Shown here one piece after another: positions 20,176 to 28,874 of a stretch of 41,215 bases of DNA. The translations under genes were made by a program, and so were the position numbers. The notes beneath the pieces are model-generated. The model worked only from the letters and a program-made list of their open reading frames with translations. It did no database searches and had not been told where the DNA came from. Position 1 is the stretch's first letter; each line of letters begins with the position of its first letter. The stretch is from Terriglobia bacterium (GTDB lineage Bacteria; Acidobacteriota; Terriglobia; Bryobacterales; Bryobacteraceae). Location of the stretch: positions 1-41,215 of the forward strand of contig JAIQEX010000055.1 of the NCBI GenBank assembly GCA_020073615.1. The letters run 5' to 3'.

Positions 20176-20958
20176 ATGAAGATCGCACTACTGGCAGTAA
20201 CTCTGTGTCTCGCCGCGGCGGCGCAGACGCCCGGCGACCCGCCGCCCATCATCAAGGTGATTCGCAAGCCCGGCACCGACCCCAATGCCGCCCGGCCCTA
20301 CGCCGATGCCCGAGCCGCAGTGGATGTGGTCGGCATGACCTCGGTCACGGGCCTGCCGGAGACGTGGCTGATCGAGGCGCACTATACCTACGCCAGCATC
20401 GAGGACCTGGACAAAGCTCTCAGCGCGCTCGGCGATTCCCGCACTCCCGCCGATTCCGGGAGCCAGCCGCAGGAAGATCTGCAGGCGGCGCCGCGCACCC
20501 TGATGGCGGTCCTCCGCCCCGCCTGGAGCTACCGGCCCGACCAGGCGATGCGCGTGCTGCCGCGGGCGCGCTACGTGCACGTCTCGATCTTCCGCATCCG
20601 TCCGGGCACGGAGGGCGATTTCGGTGAGCTCGTCAAACTGCGCGGTCTCAGCGCCGACAGCATCAACCTGGACCGCCCCGTCCTTGCCTACGAGGTGGTG
20701 TCGGGCGCGGCGGCGGGCACCTACTTGTTTCTGTCGCCCCTGGCTACGCTGCGCAGCATGGATGAAGGTGTGGCCAATACGCCCGTCTATGCCGAGTCCC
20801 TGGTGGAGGCGCGCGCCAAGGCAGGCGCCAAGGCGGCCGCCGCCGAACTCAGCCGCGAACACCTGCTGTTTCGCGTAGCGCCGCGCATCAGCTATGTCTC
20901 CGACGCCTTCGCCGCCGCCGACCCGGAGTTCTGGCGGGGCAAGCCCAAGGAGCAATAG
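20176..20958 (+). CDS. Secreted protein of unknown function
   Basis: A 260-residue protein with a clear signal peptide (MKIALLAVTLCLAAAAQ, cleavage likely near residue 16-17). The mature part has alternating alpha/beta character with YTYASIEDLDKALSALG, RYVHVSIFRIRPGTEGDF, and YLFLSPLATLRSMDEG. The central section, with its H-x-S-x-F-R-I-R-P-G and later E-x-x-S-G elements, recalls ferredoxin-like dimeric alpha/beta-barrel domains, but I would not assign a family. No cysteines that could bind metal or heme stand out. It precedes the SpoIIE-type phosphatase by 57 bp and may be co-transcribed. Confidence 0.75.
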   Translation: MKIALLAVTLCLAAAAQTPGDPPPIIKVIRKPGTDPNAARPYADARAAVDVVGMTSVTGLPETWLIEAHYTYASIEDLDKALSALGDSRTPADSGSQPQEDLQAAPRTLMAVLRPAWSYRPDQAMRVLPRARYVHVSIFRIRPGTEGDFGELVKLRGLSADSINLDRPVLAYEVVSGAAAGTYLFLSPLATLRSMDEGVANTPVYAESLVEARAKAGAKAAAAELSREHLLFRVAPRISYVSDAFAAADPEFWRGKPKEQ

Positions 20959-21015
20959 CGCCCGGCGCGCCCGCCGTATAATGAGTTGGATCGCCGCCAC
21001 CATAAGGACAATCCC

Positions 21016-22656
21016 ATGCTTCGCGAACTCCTCATCCAGTGCCCCGACGGCCAGATGAAGACCGTGCCCCTCACCGGCGAGCGCCTGGCCATCGGCCGCT
21101 CCAGCGCTGCGGAATTGTGTTTTCCGGAAGACGCCGGACTCTCGCGCCAGCACTTCGCCTTCGAAGCCCAGGGCAGCGACTGGACGGTGCAGGACCTGGG
21201 CAGCAAGAACGGGACCTTCGTCAACAGTATTCCCCTCAAGGCCCGGCTCATCCTCAAGCCCGGCGACCGGGTCACAGCGGGGCACCTGGTGATTGTATTC
21301 GCGCCCGAATCCGGCACGGCGCCCGGCGCGCATGTGGTCTTCGAGGGCACCGACAGCACCGCTCCCACCACTTCTACGGTGCTCACCAACCTGCAAGGCG
21401 CGCTTTCCAACCAGACCATGGTCTTCGAGCGCGGCACGCCGCGGGCTTCGTCGCCCATACAGGCGCTCATCCGCGCCGGCCAGGAGCTCACCCGGAACCA
21501 AACGCTCGACGAACTGTTCCCGGTGATTCTCGAGCTGGCCACCCAGGCCGTCAACGCCAAGCGGGGCGTGCTGCTGATCCTGGAGGGCGGCGAACTGGTG
21601 CCGCGGGCGCACCAGGGGGCCGACTTCCGCATCAGCACGGGCGTGCGCGATCGCGTGCTCAACGAACGAAACTCCATCCTGGTGCGCGACGCGCAGTTGG
21701 ACGACGCCTTCAAGGGGCGCATGAGCATCGTGGAGCAAAAGGTCCACACCATGATGGCCGTCCCCCTGCAAACCAAGGAAGAGCGCATCATCGGCCTGAT
21801 TTACGTCGACTCGCCGTCGGTGCTGCGCGAATTCACCAAGGACGACCTGAGCCTGCTCACGGTGATGGCCAACGTGGCGGCGATCCGCATCGAAAACGCG
21901 CGGCTGGCAGAGATCGAACAGGCGGAGCGCATCATGCAGCGCGATCTTTCGCAGGCGGCCGAGATCCAGGGCCGCATGCTGCCCGACAAGGCGCCCGCCG
22001 TGGAGGGCGCGGACCTGGCCGGATTCAACGCCGCGTGCCGCACTGTGGGCGGCGACTATTTCGATTTCTTCCCCTACGGCGGAGGCCGCGTGGCCCTGGC
22101 GCTGGGCGACGTCTCGGGCAAGGGCATGCCCGCTTCCCTGATGATGATGGCGCTGCACGCGCGCGTGCAGGTGCTGGCCGAGGAGCCCGGGGACCTGTCG
22201 GCCTTCATGACCCGGCTGAACAAGGCGACCTGCGCCAAGTGCCCGAGCAACCGGTTCATCACCTTCTTCTTCTGCGTGCTGGACGCCGCTACGGGGGAAC
22301 TGAAGTACGCCAACGCGGGCCACAATCCGCCGATCCTGATCCGCGCGTCGGGCCAGGCGGAGCTGCTCGAAGGCGGCGGCCCGCCCCTCGGGATTCTGCC
22401 CATGGCGCCCTACCGCCAGCAGCAGGCGCAGCTTAACGCCGGCGACATGCTGGTGCTGTACAGCGATGGCGTCACCGAGGCCAACAACGCCGCCTTCGAC
22501 GAATTCGGCGAAGAGCGTTTCATCGAGGTGCTGCGGCAAAACCGCGAACGGCCCGCCGCGGAGATTGTGGCCGCGGTGACCAGGTCGCTCACCGAATTTG
22601 CCGCCGGCGCGCCGCCCGCCGACGACATCACGCTCCAGGTGGCACGGCGGGTGTAA
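21016..22656 (+). CDS. FHA-GAF-SpoIIE family serine phosphatase
   Basis: A 546-residue signalling protein with three domains. Residues 1-100 are an FHA phosphothreonine-binding domain (AIGRSSAAELCF, GLSRQHFAFE, LGSKNGTFVN). Residues about 150-310 are a GAF sensor (TLDELFPVILELATQAV, VRDRVLNERNSILV, MMAVPLQTKEE). About 320-546 are a PP2C/SpoIIE phosphatase with metal-binding GGDYFDFFPYGGGR, ALGDVSGKGMPASLMM, YANAGHNPPILI and LVLYSDGVTEANN. I chose the ATG at 21016 because it opens directly into the FHA domain. Such proteins act in partner-switching or stress pathways; no anti-sigma kinase or STAS partner lies beside it. Confidence 0.94.
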   Translation: MLRELLIQCPDGQMKTVPLTGERLAIGRSSAAELCFPEDAGLSRQHFAFEAQGSDWTVQDLGSKNGTFVNSIPLKARLILKPGDRVTAGHLVIVFAPESGTAPGAHVVFEGTDSTAPTTSTVLTNLQGALSNQTMVFERGTPRASSPIQALIRAGQELTRNQTLDELFPVILELATQAVNAKRGVLLILEGGELVPRAHQGADFRISTGVRDRVLNERNSILVRDAQLDDAFKGRMSIVEQKVHTMMAVPLQTKEERIIGLIYVDSPSVLREFTKDDLSLLTVMANVAAIRIENARLAEIEQAERIMQRDLSQAAEIQGRMLPDKAPAVEGADLAGFNAACRTVGGDYFDFFPYGGGRVALALGDVSGKGMPASLMMMALHARVQVLAEEPGDLSAFMTRLNKATCAKCPSNRFITFFFCVLDAATGELKYANAGHNPPILIRASGQAELLEGGGPPLGILPMAPYRQQQAQLNAGDMLVLYSDGVTEANNAAFDEFGEERFIEVLRQNRERPAAEIVAAVTRSLTEFAAGAPPADDITLQVARRV

Positions 22657-22709
22657 GTGCGCCCCCCGCGCCCCTGCATTTCTTCCGGGGAGAGAACGGC
22701 GCCGGGGAC

Positions 22710-22973
22710 TTACTGCAAGCTCCCGATCCGCCGGCGTTCCTGGTTAAATCGATCCCTGAGCGAGCGGCGGAGTTGCCGCAGGCGGCCGGCATCCATCCCT
22801 AGCGAACGCTCGATCTGCTCCGCGTTTTCCCCGTCCGCGTAAAACCGCATGATCGCCTCCTGGTCCCGCTTGGGCAGTTCGGCCAGCAGCCTCCCGGCCA
22901 GGTCTTCGGCCGGGGATCTGGCTGGATCGCCGGCTAATGCCCGTTTCGCGTGTTTCAGTAGCCGTCTCAGCAT
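22710..22973 (-). CDS. Stand-alone sigma region 4-like protein
   Basis: An 87-residue protein resembling only the C-terminal sigma-70 region 4 (LPKRDQEAIMRFYADG, then EQIERSLGMDAGRLRQLRRS as the helix-turn-helix). No region 2 is present, so it cannot be a complete sigma factor. The ATG at 22973 has a strong Shine-Dalgarno GGAGG about seven bases upstream; an in-frame TTG at 23042 would add 23 residues without a good site. It follows the mini zinc-finger gene by 94 bp on the same strand. It may bind a promoter or core polymerase, or be a remnant of an ECF sigma factor. Confidence 0.65.
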   Translation of the reverse strand: MLRRLLKHAKRALAGDPARSPAEDLAGRLLAELPKRDQEAIMRFYADGENAEQIERSLGMDAGRLRQLRRSLRDRFNQERRRIGSLQ

Positions 22974-23067
22974 CCCGAGGCCCTCCGGGACAGCGAGGAC
23001 AATACTCCAGTTTCTTTCGTCGCAGCATTTGAATTGTAACAAAAAGCGTTCGGCTATTCCCTCAAAA

Positions 23068-23328
23068 TCAAAGGGCAGGCCGATGGATTAATGGACGTTT
23101 TCTTGTCAGGGAATGGACACGAGGGCTTGCGGCGGCTTCCGTCTGGCGAATGCGGCGCGCCGCCTGCCGCATGCTTTTGACGAACGCGGCGGCCTCGGCA
23201 TGGATCTGGCGGCAGGCGCTGCAGCTTTTCATGTGGGCCTGGAATCGCCGGGCTTGCGCCGGGTTGAGCCGCCCCATGTACAGCGCCTCGGCTGTTTCCT
23301 GGGGATCGGATGGGCATCGATGAACCAA
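23068..23328 (-). CDS. Small putative zinc-finger (anti-sigma-like) protein
   Basis: An 86-residue soluble protein with the pattern LNPAQARRFQAHMKSCSACR, giving H-x3-C-x2-C as in the zinc-binding anti-sigma (ZAS) fold. The rest is basic, with no transmembrane helix, so it differs from typical membrane anti-sigma factors. I chose TTG at 23328 because GAGGT lies 7-8 bases upstream in the minus strand and no ATG fits the frame before the motif. An ATG near 23317 is in another frame. With the region 4-like protein downstream it could be a miniature sigma/anti-sigma pair. Confidence 0.65.
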   Translation of the reverse strand: MVHRCPSDPQETAEALYMGRLNPAQARRFQAHMKSCSACRQIHAEAAAFVKSMRQAARRIRQTEAAASPRVHSLTRKRPLIHRPAL

Positions 23329-23744
23329 GATGCAGACCTCAACAACAATTATTGCTGTTTTTGTTTGAGATTGCAAGTTAGCCGAAGTACCGGGAGTACC
23401 TATAAGCGTGGAAGTAAGCGTGGCAGGGCTCAAGCGGCGCCGCGGGGCCACCGGTTGCATGAAAGCGTCCGCGGCGCCGGTGAAGGTCCGGCAGTTAGTG
23501 GGCCTGCTTGCGTCCTCGCTCGGGTAGCGCGGGCCGCACGGGACCATTCTCATCGGTCGTGCGGGTTCTGGTCCATGACAGGACCTTACGCATCAGCAAC
23601 AACAGGGGGAAGCCGGAAGCCGCCAATACGGGCGTGTTTGGTTCCATGTACTGCATTAGTCGGAACGCCGGCCGGTTTTTCTCAATTGATTTCCGCCGAA
23701 ATGCCGGAAATTTCGGCCCGCCGGCCCGGACGATCGCGGATCGC
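23329..23744. other. Intergenic region of about 416 bp with a hairpin near the ftsK stop
   Basis: I see no convincing gene here: open frames across it are shadows of ftsK or lack family features. It should hold the promoter of the zinc-finger gene and the 3' end of the ftsK transcript. A perfect 8-bp inverted repeat GCCGAAAT / ATTTCGGC (23695-23702 and 23710-23717) with a 7-nt loop lies about 28 bp past the ftsK stop. Confidence 0.5.
23695..23717 (-). terminator. Possible hairpin terminator after ftsK
   Basis: Stem GCCGAAAT/ATTTCGGC, loop of seven bases, located just beyond the ftsK stop codon in the minus direction. No U-tract follows it on that strand, so it is not a textbook intrinsic terminator; it may protect the 3' end or be chance. 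Confidence 0.3.
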
Positions 23745-26126
23745 TCACCGCGGCTGGTTCTCGATTTCGCGCAGCCAGTCGGGGCGCTTCAATACTTCGC
23801 GCGGTTTGCTGCCGTCGGGCGGGCCAATGATGCCGTCGCGCTGCATCATGTCGAGGATGCGCGCGGCGCGGCCGTAGCCCAGGCGCAGGTGGCGTTGCAG
23901 CGTGGAGGTGGAGGCTTTGCCCATCTGCAACACCAGGCGGACGGCCTCCTCGTACATGGGGTCCTGGTCGCCACCCGCGGCGTCGCCCTCGGCCGCCGCT
24001 TCTTCGTCGTCGGCCGGCGGCGCGATCAGGAAGGACTGGTCGTACTCCGGCGTGGCCTGCTGCTTCCAGAAATCCACCACGCGGCCGATCTCCGTCTCCG
24101 TCACGAACGCGCCGTGCACGCGGATCAGGCGCGACGATCCCGGCGGCAGAAACAGCATGTCGCCCTTGCCCAGCAGGTGTTCCGAGCCCATCACGTCGAG
24201 AATGGTGCGCGAGTCCACGCGCGTGGCCACACGGAAGCTGATGCGCGCCGGGAAGTTCGCCTTGATGAGCCCGGTGATCACGTCCACGCTGGGCCGCTGC
24301 GTGGCCAGCACCAGGTGCATGCCCACGGCGCGCGCCATCTGCGCCAGGCGCGTGACGCTCTCCTCAACGTTGCGGCCTTCCAGCATCATCAGGTCCGCCA
24401 GCTCGTCGATGAGAATCAGGATGTAGGGCAGCGGCCGCAGATCCTCGGCGGTTTCCTCGCCCTCGTCGAACAGGTTGCGCGGCTGCTCCTGCAATTTGCG
24501 GATCTTCTTGTTGAACTGGTCGATGTTGCGCACCCCGTACTCGGCCAGCAGGCGCAGGCGGCGCTCCATCTCCAGCACCGCGTTGCGCAACGCGTTGGTA
24601 GCCTTCTTGGGGTCGATGATCACCGGCGTCAGCAGGTGCGGGATGCCCTCGTACAGCCCCAACTCCAGGCGCTTGGGGTCCACCATGATCAGGCGCACCT
24701 CGTCGGGAGTGGACTTGTAGAGGATGGACATGATCATGGAGTTGATCATGACGCTCTTGCCCGAGCCGGTGGAGCCGGCGATCAGCAGGTGCGGCATGGC
24801 GTCGAGGGCGGCCACGCGGATGCGGCCGTTGATGTCTTTGCCCAGGGGTATGGTGAGGCGCGAATGCGATTGCGCGAACTCGTCCGATTCCAGCATCTGG
24901 CGCAGCGCGATCAGCTCGCGCCGCGTGTTGGGCACCTCGATGCCCACCGTGGGCTTGCCGGGGATGCGTTCGATGAGGATCGATTCGGCTTGCAGGCCGA
25001 GGCACAGGTCCTCGGTGAGCGTCGTGATGCGGCTGTACTTGATGCCCGCCTCGGGCTTGAACTCGAAGGTGGTCACCACCGGGCCGGGGTTGATCTGCAC
25101 CACGTTGCCCAGCACGTTGAACTCCTGGAACTTGGCCTTGATGCGCGCGGCGGTGTCCTTCAGCTCCTGTTCGTCGTACGGGTTGCGCGCGGGGATTTCG
25201 TTGAGCAAATCGGTGGAGGGCAGGTGAAACACGGGCGCGGGGCGCGGCCCTTCCGGCCGCGGCGCGGTCATCGTGGTGGGCGGCGCGGCGGACGCGATGG
25301 GCAGGGGTAGCGGAATGGGCGCCAACTCTTCGATGGGGCAGATGGGAATCTCCTCGATGACGCCCGCCTCGGATGCTTCGGCCTCGTCCCGAGCCGCCGT
25401 TTCCCGCGGCTGCCAGGGCGGAGTATCGGATCCGGGCGCGGGGCGCGCGGTCTCCACGGAGACGATCTCGGTCTTCACCTTCTTTTGCGCGCGGCGGCGG
25501 CGATCGCGCTCGCGGGCCTTTTCGATGGCGCGCGCCTGCATGCGCTCGCGCCATTCGCCGAACCGCTCCATGCGCCGCTGGAAGCGGGCGATCGGCCCGG
25601 CAAACCATACCCCGAGCTTCTCCAGGGTGAAAGTCGAGACCAGGTACACGGAGACGATCACGGTGGTGGCGGTGGCCACCAGCGCGCCCGCCAGGTTCAG
25701 CGAGTCCACCAGGTACGCCGCCAGTACGAACCCCAGCGTCCCGCCCAGCCGTATGGCGCCGCCGAAAAGACGCCACGGGATAAACGAAAGCGCCGCGCAC
25801 ACGCCCAGCGTGAGCAGCAGCGAGCCGAAAATTTTGACCGCGCCGGCTTCCACCTCATCCGAGCGGATCCACTTCCACGAGAGGACGAAGATGAGCAGCG
25901 GAAACAGAAACGCGGCGGCGCCGAAAACCTGGTAGAGCAGGTCGGAGACGTACGAGCCCGGGTAGCCGATGAGGTTCAGCGGGCGCGAAGCGGAGGCGGT
26001 GTCCCAGGAGGGGTCCTCGGTGTGATAAGACACCAAGCTCAGCAGGATCACGAGACCGAGCGAGAGAAGCAGGAACCCGGCGGCCTCGTTCCACCGTTTA
26101 TGCTGTGTCGGAGATAAGAGCTTCAT
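23745..26126 (-). CDS. ftsK: DNA translocase FtsK/SpoIIIE
   Basis: A 793-residue membrane-anchored DNA pump that clears the chromosome terminus at the division septum. The N-terminal 190 residues hold four hydrophobic segments (LLLSLGLVILLSLVSY first). A charged linker follows to about residue 420. The motor has IAGSTGSGKSVMINSM (Walker A) and LILIDELADLMM (Walker B). The C-terminal winged-helix gamma domain (QMGKASTSTLQRHLRLGYGR) binds orienting sequences. The ATG at 26126 overlaps the uppP stop by one base (TGATG). A much longer upstream extension in this frame lies within uppP and is not coding here. Confidence 0.95.
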   Translation of the reverse strand: MKLLSPTQHKRWNEAAGFLLLSLGLVILLSLVSYHTEDPSWDTASASRPLNLIGYPGSYVSDLLYQVFGAAAFLFPLLIFVLSWKWIRSDEVEAGAVKIFGSLLLTLGVCAALSFIPWRLFGGAIRLGGTLGFVLAAYLVDSLNLAGALVATATTVIVSVYLVSTFTLEKLGVWFAGPIARFQRRMERFGEWRERMQARAIEKARERDRRRRAQKKVKTEIVSVETARPAPGSDTPPWQPRETAARDEAEASEAGVIEEIPICPIEELAPIPLPLPIASAAPPTTMTAPRPEGPRPAPVFHLPSTDLLNEIPARNPYDEQELKDTAARIKAKFQEFNVLGNVVQINPGPVVTTFEFKPEAGIKYSRITTLTEDLCLGLQAESILIERIPGKPTVGIEVPNTRRELIALRQMLESDEFAQSHSRLTIPLGKDINGRIRVAALDAMPHLLIAGSTGSGKSVMINSMIMSILYKSTPDEVRLIMVDPKRLELGLYEGIPHLLTPVIIDPKKATNALRNAVLEMERRLRLLAEYGVRNIDQFNKKIRKLQEQPRNLFDEGEETAEDLRPLPYILILIDELADLMMLEGRNVEESVTRLAQMARAVGMHLVLATQRPSVDVITGLIKANFPARISFRVATRVDSRTILDVMGSEHLLGKGDMLFLPPGSSRLIRVHGAFVTETEIGRVVDFWKQQATPEYDQSFLIAPPADDEEAAAEGDAAGGDQDPMYEEAVRLVLQMGKASTSTLQRHLRLGYGRAARILDMMQRDGIIGPPDGSKPREVLKRPDWLREIENQPR

Positions 26127-26950
26127 CACGCTGGCCGGCGGATGAAAGCCAGAGCAAGCACTATTATGCCAAAAATTATGCGATAGTACACGAACGGCCG
26201 CAGGCTGCTGCCACGCAGATAACGCAGAAACCAGGCGATGACCGCGCAGCCGGTGAGCGCGCTCACCGCCACGCCGGCGATAAACGTCGTATTCCAGATG
26301 GCATGGAGCCCGCCGTGCTTGTGCATGTCGTAGAGCGCCTTGGCCGCGGCGGCAGCAATGGCCGGCGTGGAGAGCAGGAAGGAAAAGCGCGCCGCCGCGT
26401 GCCGGTCCAGATCGCGAAACAGGGCCGCCGTCATGGTGATGCCGCTGCGCGAAGTGCCGGGCACGATGGCCAGCGCCTGTGCCGCGCCGATCACCATGGC
26501 ATCCGGCAGGTCCACCGCCGCCAGGTTGCGCCCCTTGCGTCCGGCGTTTTCGGCGAGCCACATGAGCGCGCCCACCAGGATCAGCATCACGCCCATTACA
26601 TAAGGATTGCGCCAGGTGGTCTCGGCCTGTTTGCTGAAAACCACGCCGACAACCCCGACAGGAATGGAGCCGATGGCCAGCAGCCAGAGCAGCATGTAGT
26701 TGTGCCTGAGTTCCTGGTCGCGGCCGATATGCATGCCGAAACCCTGCGCGACGATCTGCAGCCAGTCGCGCAAGAAATAGAGCAGGACGGCGAGGAGGGT
26801 GCCGATGTGCAGCGCGATATCGAAATCGAGCGCTTCGGATTGCCAGCCGAGCAGCCAGGAAGTGAGGAAAAGATGGGCCGTGCTGCTGATGGGCAGAAAC
26901 TCGGTAAGGCCCTGGACGACGGCCAGGACGATGACCTGGTATAGCGGCAT
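26126..26950 (-). CDS. uppP: Undecaprenyl-diphosphatase
   Basis: An integral membrane enzyme of 274 residues that converts undecaprenyl pyrophosphate to the monophosphate, recycling the lipid carrier for peptidoglycan. Both BacA-family signatures are present: [14 protein letters not shown] near residue 15 and [10 protein letters not shown] near residue 160. Multiple hydrophobic segments fit the fold. I used the ATG at 26950 ([14 protein letters not shown]); upstream residues in the frame are unlike the family. It sits 43 bp after the orphan gene at 26994 and is coupled to ftsK. Confidence 0.95.
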   Translation of the reverse strand: MPLYQVIVLAVVQGLTEFLPISSTAHLFLTSWLLGWQSEALDFDIALHIGTLLAVLLYFLRDWLQIVAQGFGMHIGRDQELRHNYMLLWLLAIGSIPVGVVGVVFSKQAETTWRNPYVMGVMLILVGALMWLAENAGRKGRNLAAVDLPDAMVIGAAQALAIVPGTSRSGITMTAALFRDLDRHAAARFSFLLSTPAIAAAAAKALYDMHKHGGLHAIWNTTFIAGVAVSALTGCAVIAWFLRYLRGSSLRPFVYYRIIFGIIVLALAFIRRPA

Positions 26951-26993
26951 AAAGGTCCAGCGTGCGGGTACCGAAGGCGGGTTGTCAAGTTCA

Positions 26994-27464
26994 TCAGCGG
27001 TCCCGGCCCATCCGCGCCTTCCGCGCCGCAACCCAGGCCGCAAACACCTCGGGATTCTCCAGCCATACCAGCATCCACTGCGCCATCTCTTCCTTCTGCG
27101 CCTGCTTTTCCGGCGCCGTGCGCGGGTTGCGCGCCAGGAATTTGGCGCGGTCCTTGGCGGCCATCACCTGGCGCCGCGCGTAGCGCGCGCGTTCCCGGTC
27201 GCCCGCCGCCAGGGTGGCCGCGTACACCTCGTACATCTCGCCGAGCGACTGCTCCAGCTCCTCGAAGGTGTGCTGGCGGATGCCGGCATAGGGCTGCTCG
27301 AAGGGCAGGCCGGTGGCGCGCAACAGGTCGCGCAGATAGCTTTCCGAAACCGGCGCCAGCCGCGCCAGCAGCTCCTGCCACACCGCCGCCGTGATGGCCG
27401 GCGGCCGCGCCGCCTCCAGGTAATCGCGCAACTGCCTCTTAACGGAGATGGTTCCGGAGCCCAC
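26994..27464 (-). CDS. Conserved-looking cytoplasmic protein, unknown function
   Basis: A 156-residue protein, rich in Ala, Arg and Glu and probably all-helical, without signal peptide or membrane segment. Visible stretches include [37 protein letters not shown] and [18 protein letters not shown]. The GTG at 27464 overlaps the mltG 3' end by 26 bp, which suggests coupling within the ruvX-mltG-uppP-ftsK operon. I do not recognise the family. Its placement between MltG and UppP suggests an envelope-linked role, but this is only context. Confidence 0.7.
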   Translation of the reverse strand: MGSGTISVKRQLRDYLEAARPPAITAAVWQELLARLAPVSESYLRDLLRATGLPFEQPYAGIRQHTFEELEQSLGEMYEVYAATLAAGDRERARYARRQVMAAKDRAKFLARNPRTAPEKQAQKEEMAQWMLVWLENPEVFAAWVAARKARMGRDR

Positions 27465-28431
27465 GGCGGTACTTCTCGGTGGCGGCTTCGTGCGCCGCTA
27501 TGTTGTTGGAAAATTCGTGCGCTCCCGAGCCGTCGGGCCGCAGCACGAAATAGAGTGCGCCCGAAGCGGCGGGATGAAGCGCCGCCTCCAGGGAGGCGCG
27601 GCCGGGGTTGGCGATGGGGCCGGGCGGCAGGCCGGCATGGCGATAGGTGTTGTAGGGGGCCTCGCTGTCCAGGTCCGACCGGTAAATCGTCCCGCGGTAG
27701 CGGTCCTCCAGCAGCGCGGCGTAGATCGTCGTGGGGTCGCAATCGAGCTTCATGCCGATGCGCAGCCGGTTTTCAAACACCGCGGCGATGCGCGGACGCT
27801 CCTCGGCGAGCTTGCCTTCCTTCTCCACCAGCGAGGCCACGGTCACCGTGTCGTGCACGCTGGCGGAGCTGTCGAGCGCGCGCCACACTTCGCGAAACTT
27901 CTCGGTCATCATGCGGCACAGCCCCTCGGGCGTGGTGTTCCGGCCCAGCCGGTAGGTGTTGGGAAACAGGTAGCCCTCGAGCGACGGCGCCGCCGGGTCC
28001 AGGTCGCGGATGAGCGCGGGACTGCGCGCCGCGGCCACAAAACCGCTCGCCGGAAACACCCCGAGCTTGTCGCAGGCGGCGCCGATATCGAACATGTTCC
28101 AGCCCTCGGGCGCCACCAGCTCGTAATAGAAGATATCGCCGCGCGCGATCCGCGCCCGCACTTCCGCGGCCGAGGCGGCATGGTCGAAGCGGTATTCGCC
28201 GGCTTGCAGCACCCGCCCCCGCCCCGTCAGGCGCGCCAACAGAAAATCCCAGCGGCTGCGGACCACCCCGCTGGCGGCCAGCAGGTCCGCCATCTGTCCG
28301 CTTGAGGTGCCGTGCGGGATGTCCACGAACACCTCGCCCTGAAATCCCCGGTACGGCCGGAGCACCCGGAAAGCGTAGGCGCACGCCACCAGCGCCGCCA
28401 CCGCCAGCAGGCGCGCCAGCAAGCGTCTCAT
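27439..28431 (-). CDS. mltG: Endolytic murein transglycosylase MltG
   Basis: A 330-residue inner-membrane lytic transglycosylase that cuts nascent glycan strands and so terminates their growth. One N-terminal membrane helix (LLARLLAVAALVACAYAF) is followed by a LysM-like subdomain and the YceG domain. Signatures: LEGYLFPNTYRL, VASLVEKEGK with the catalytic Glu, KLDCDPTTIYA, and YNTYRHAGLPPGPIANPG. The ATG at 28431 overlaps the ruvX stop (ATGA); longer upstream in-frame sequence lies inside ruvX. RuvX-MltG adjacency is common in bacteria. Confidence 0.95.
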   Translation of the reverse strand: MRRLLARLLAVAALVACAYAFRVLRPYRGFQGEVFVDIPHGTSSGQMADLLAASGVVRSRWDFLLARLTGRGRVLQAGEYRFDHAASAAEVRARIARGDIFYYELVAPEGWNMFDIGAACDKLGVFPASGFVAAARSPALIRDLDPAAPSLEGYLFPNTYRLGRNTTPEGLCRMMTEKFREVWRALDSSASVHDTVTVASLVEKEGKLAEERPRIAAVFENRLRIGMKLDCDPTTIYAALLEDRYRGTIYRSDLDSEAPYNTYRHAGLPPGPIANPGRASLEAALHPAASGALYFVLRPDGSGAHEFSNNIAAHEAATEKYRRGLRNHLR

Positions 28432-28850
28432 AGCGAATCCAGGTAGCTCTGCAAAAGGATCACCGCGGAAAGCCGGTCCACCGCCGCCGCGCGTTTCTCG
28501 ATGCTGATGCCGCTCGACCGCAGCACGCGCCCCGCCTCCACCGAAGTCAGACGCTCGTCCCACAACCGCACGGGAAGGCCCGTATGCTTCTCCAGCGCCG
28601 CGGCGAACTCGCGCACCCAGCCCGATTGGCGGCCTTCCAATCCGCCCATGTTGATGGGGTTGCCCATCAGAATCAGTCCCGCCTCGCGCTCGCGCGCCAG
28701 TTGCCCGATCGCCGCCAGGTCGCTGCGCTTGTTGGTGCGCACCAGGTTGGGCAGGCCCTGCGCGGTCATTCCCAGGGGATCGCTGATGGCCAGGCCGATG
28801 CGTTTTTTTCCCAGGTCCAAAGCCAGGATGCGGCGTCTCGCGGCGGTCAA
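28428..28850 (-). CDS. ruvX: RuvX/YqgF family nuclease
   Basis: A 140-residue RNase H-fold protein of the YqgF/RuvX family, linked to Holliday junction resolution and 16S rRNA 5' processing. Visible motifs: LALDLGKKRIGLAISDP with the first catalytic Asp, GLILMGNPINMGG, VRLWDERLTSVEA with DER, and DRLSAVILLQSYL at the end. First gene of the leftward envelope operon, divergent from the PerM-type transporter with 24 bp between starts. Confidence 0.95.
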   Translation of the reverse strand: MTAARRRILALDLGKKRIGLAISDPLGMTAQGLPNLVRTNKRSDLAAIGQLAREREAGLILMGNPINMGGLEGRQSGWVREFAAALEKHTGLPVRLWDERLTSVEAGRVLRSSGISIEKRAAAVDRLSAVILLQSYLDSL

Positions 28851-28874
28851 ATCAATTTCATTATAGACGGCGCC

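Noticed and set aside
20188-22539. Leftward open frame opposite the FHA-GAF-phosphatase
   Set aside because: Shadow frame without motifs; the forward strand has FHA, GAF and SpoIIE signatures in order.
22656-22710. Terminator hairpin between the phosphatase and the sigma-like gene
   Set aside because: CCGGGG and CCCC runs are present but no stem with a sensible loop and T-tract could be formed.
23508-25310. Rightward open frame across the 23.5-kb intergenic region into ftsK
   Set aside because: Mostly antisense to ftsK; His/Arg/Val-rich with no recognisable domain.
26126-26561. N-terminal extension of ftsK
   Set aside because: The extended frame lies inside uppP and reads as Arg/His/Gly-rich noise before MKLLSPTQ, where the family-like membrane region begins.
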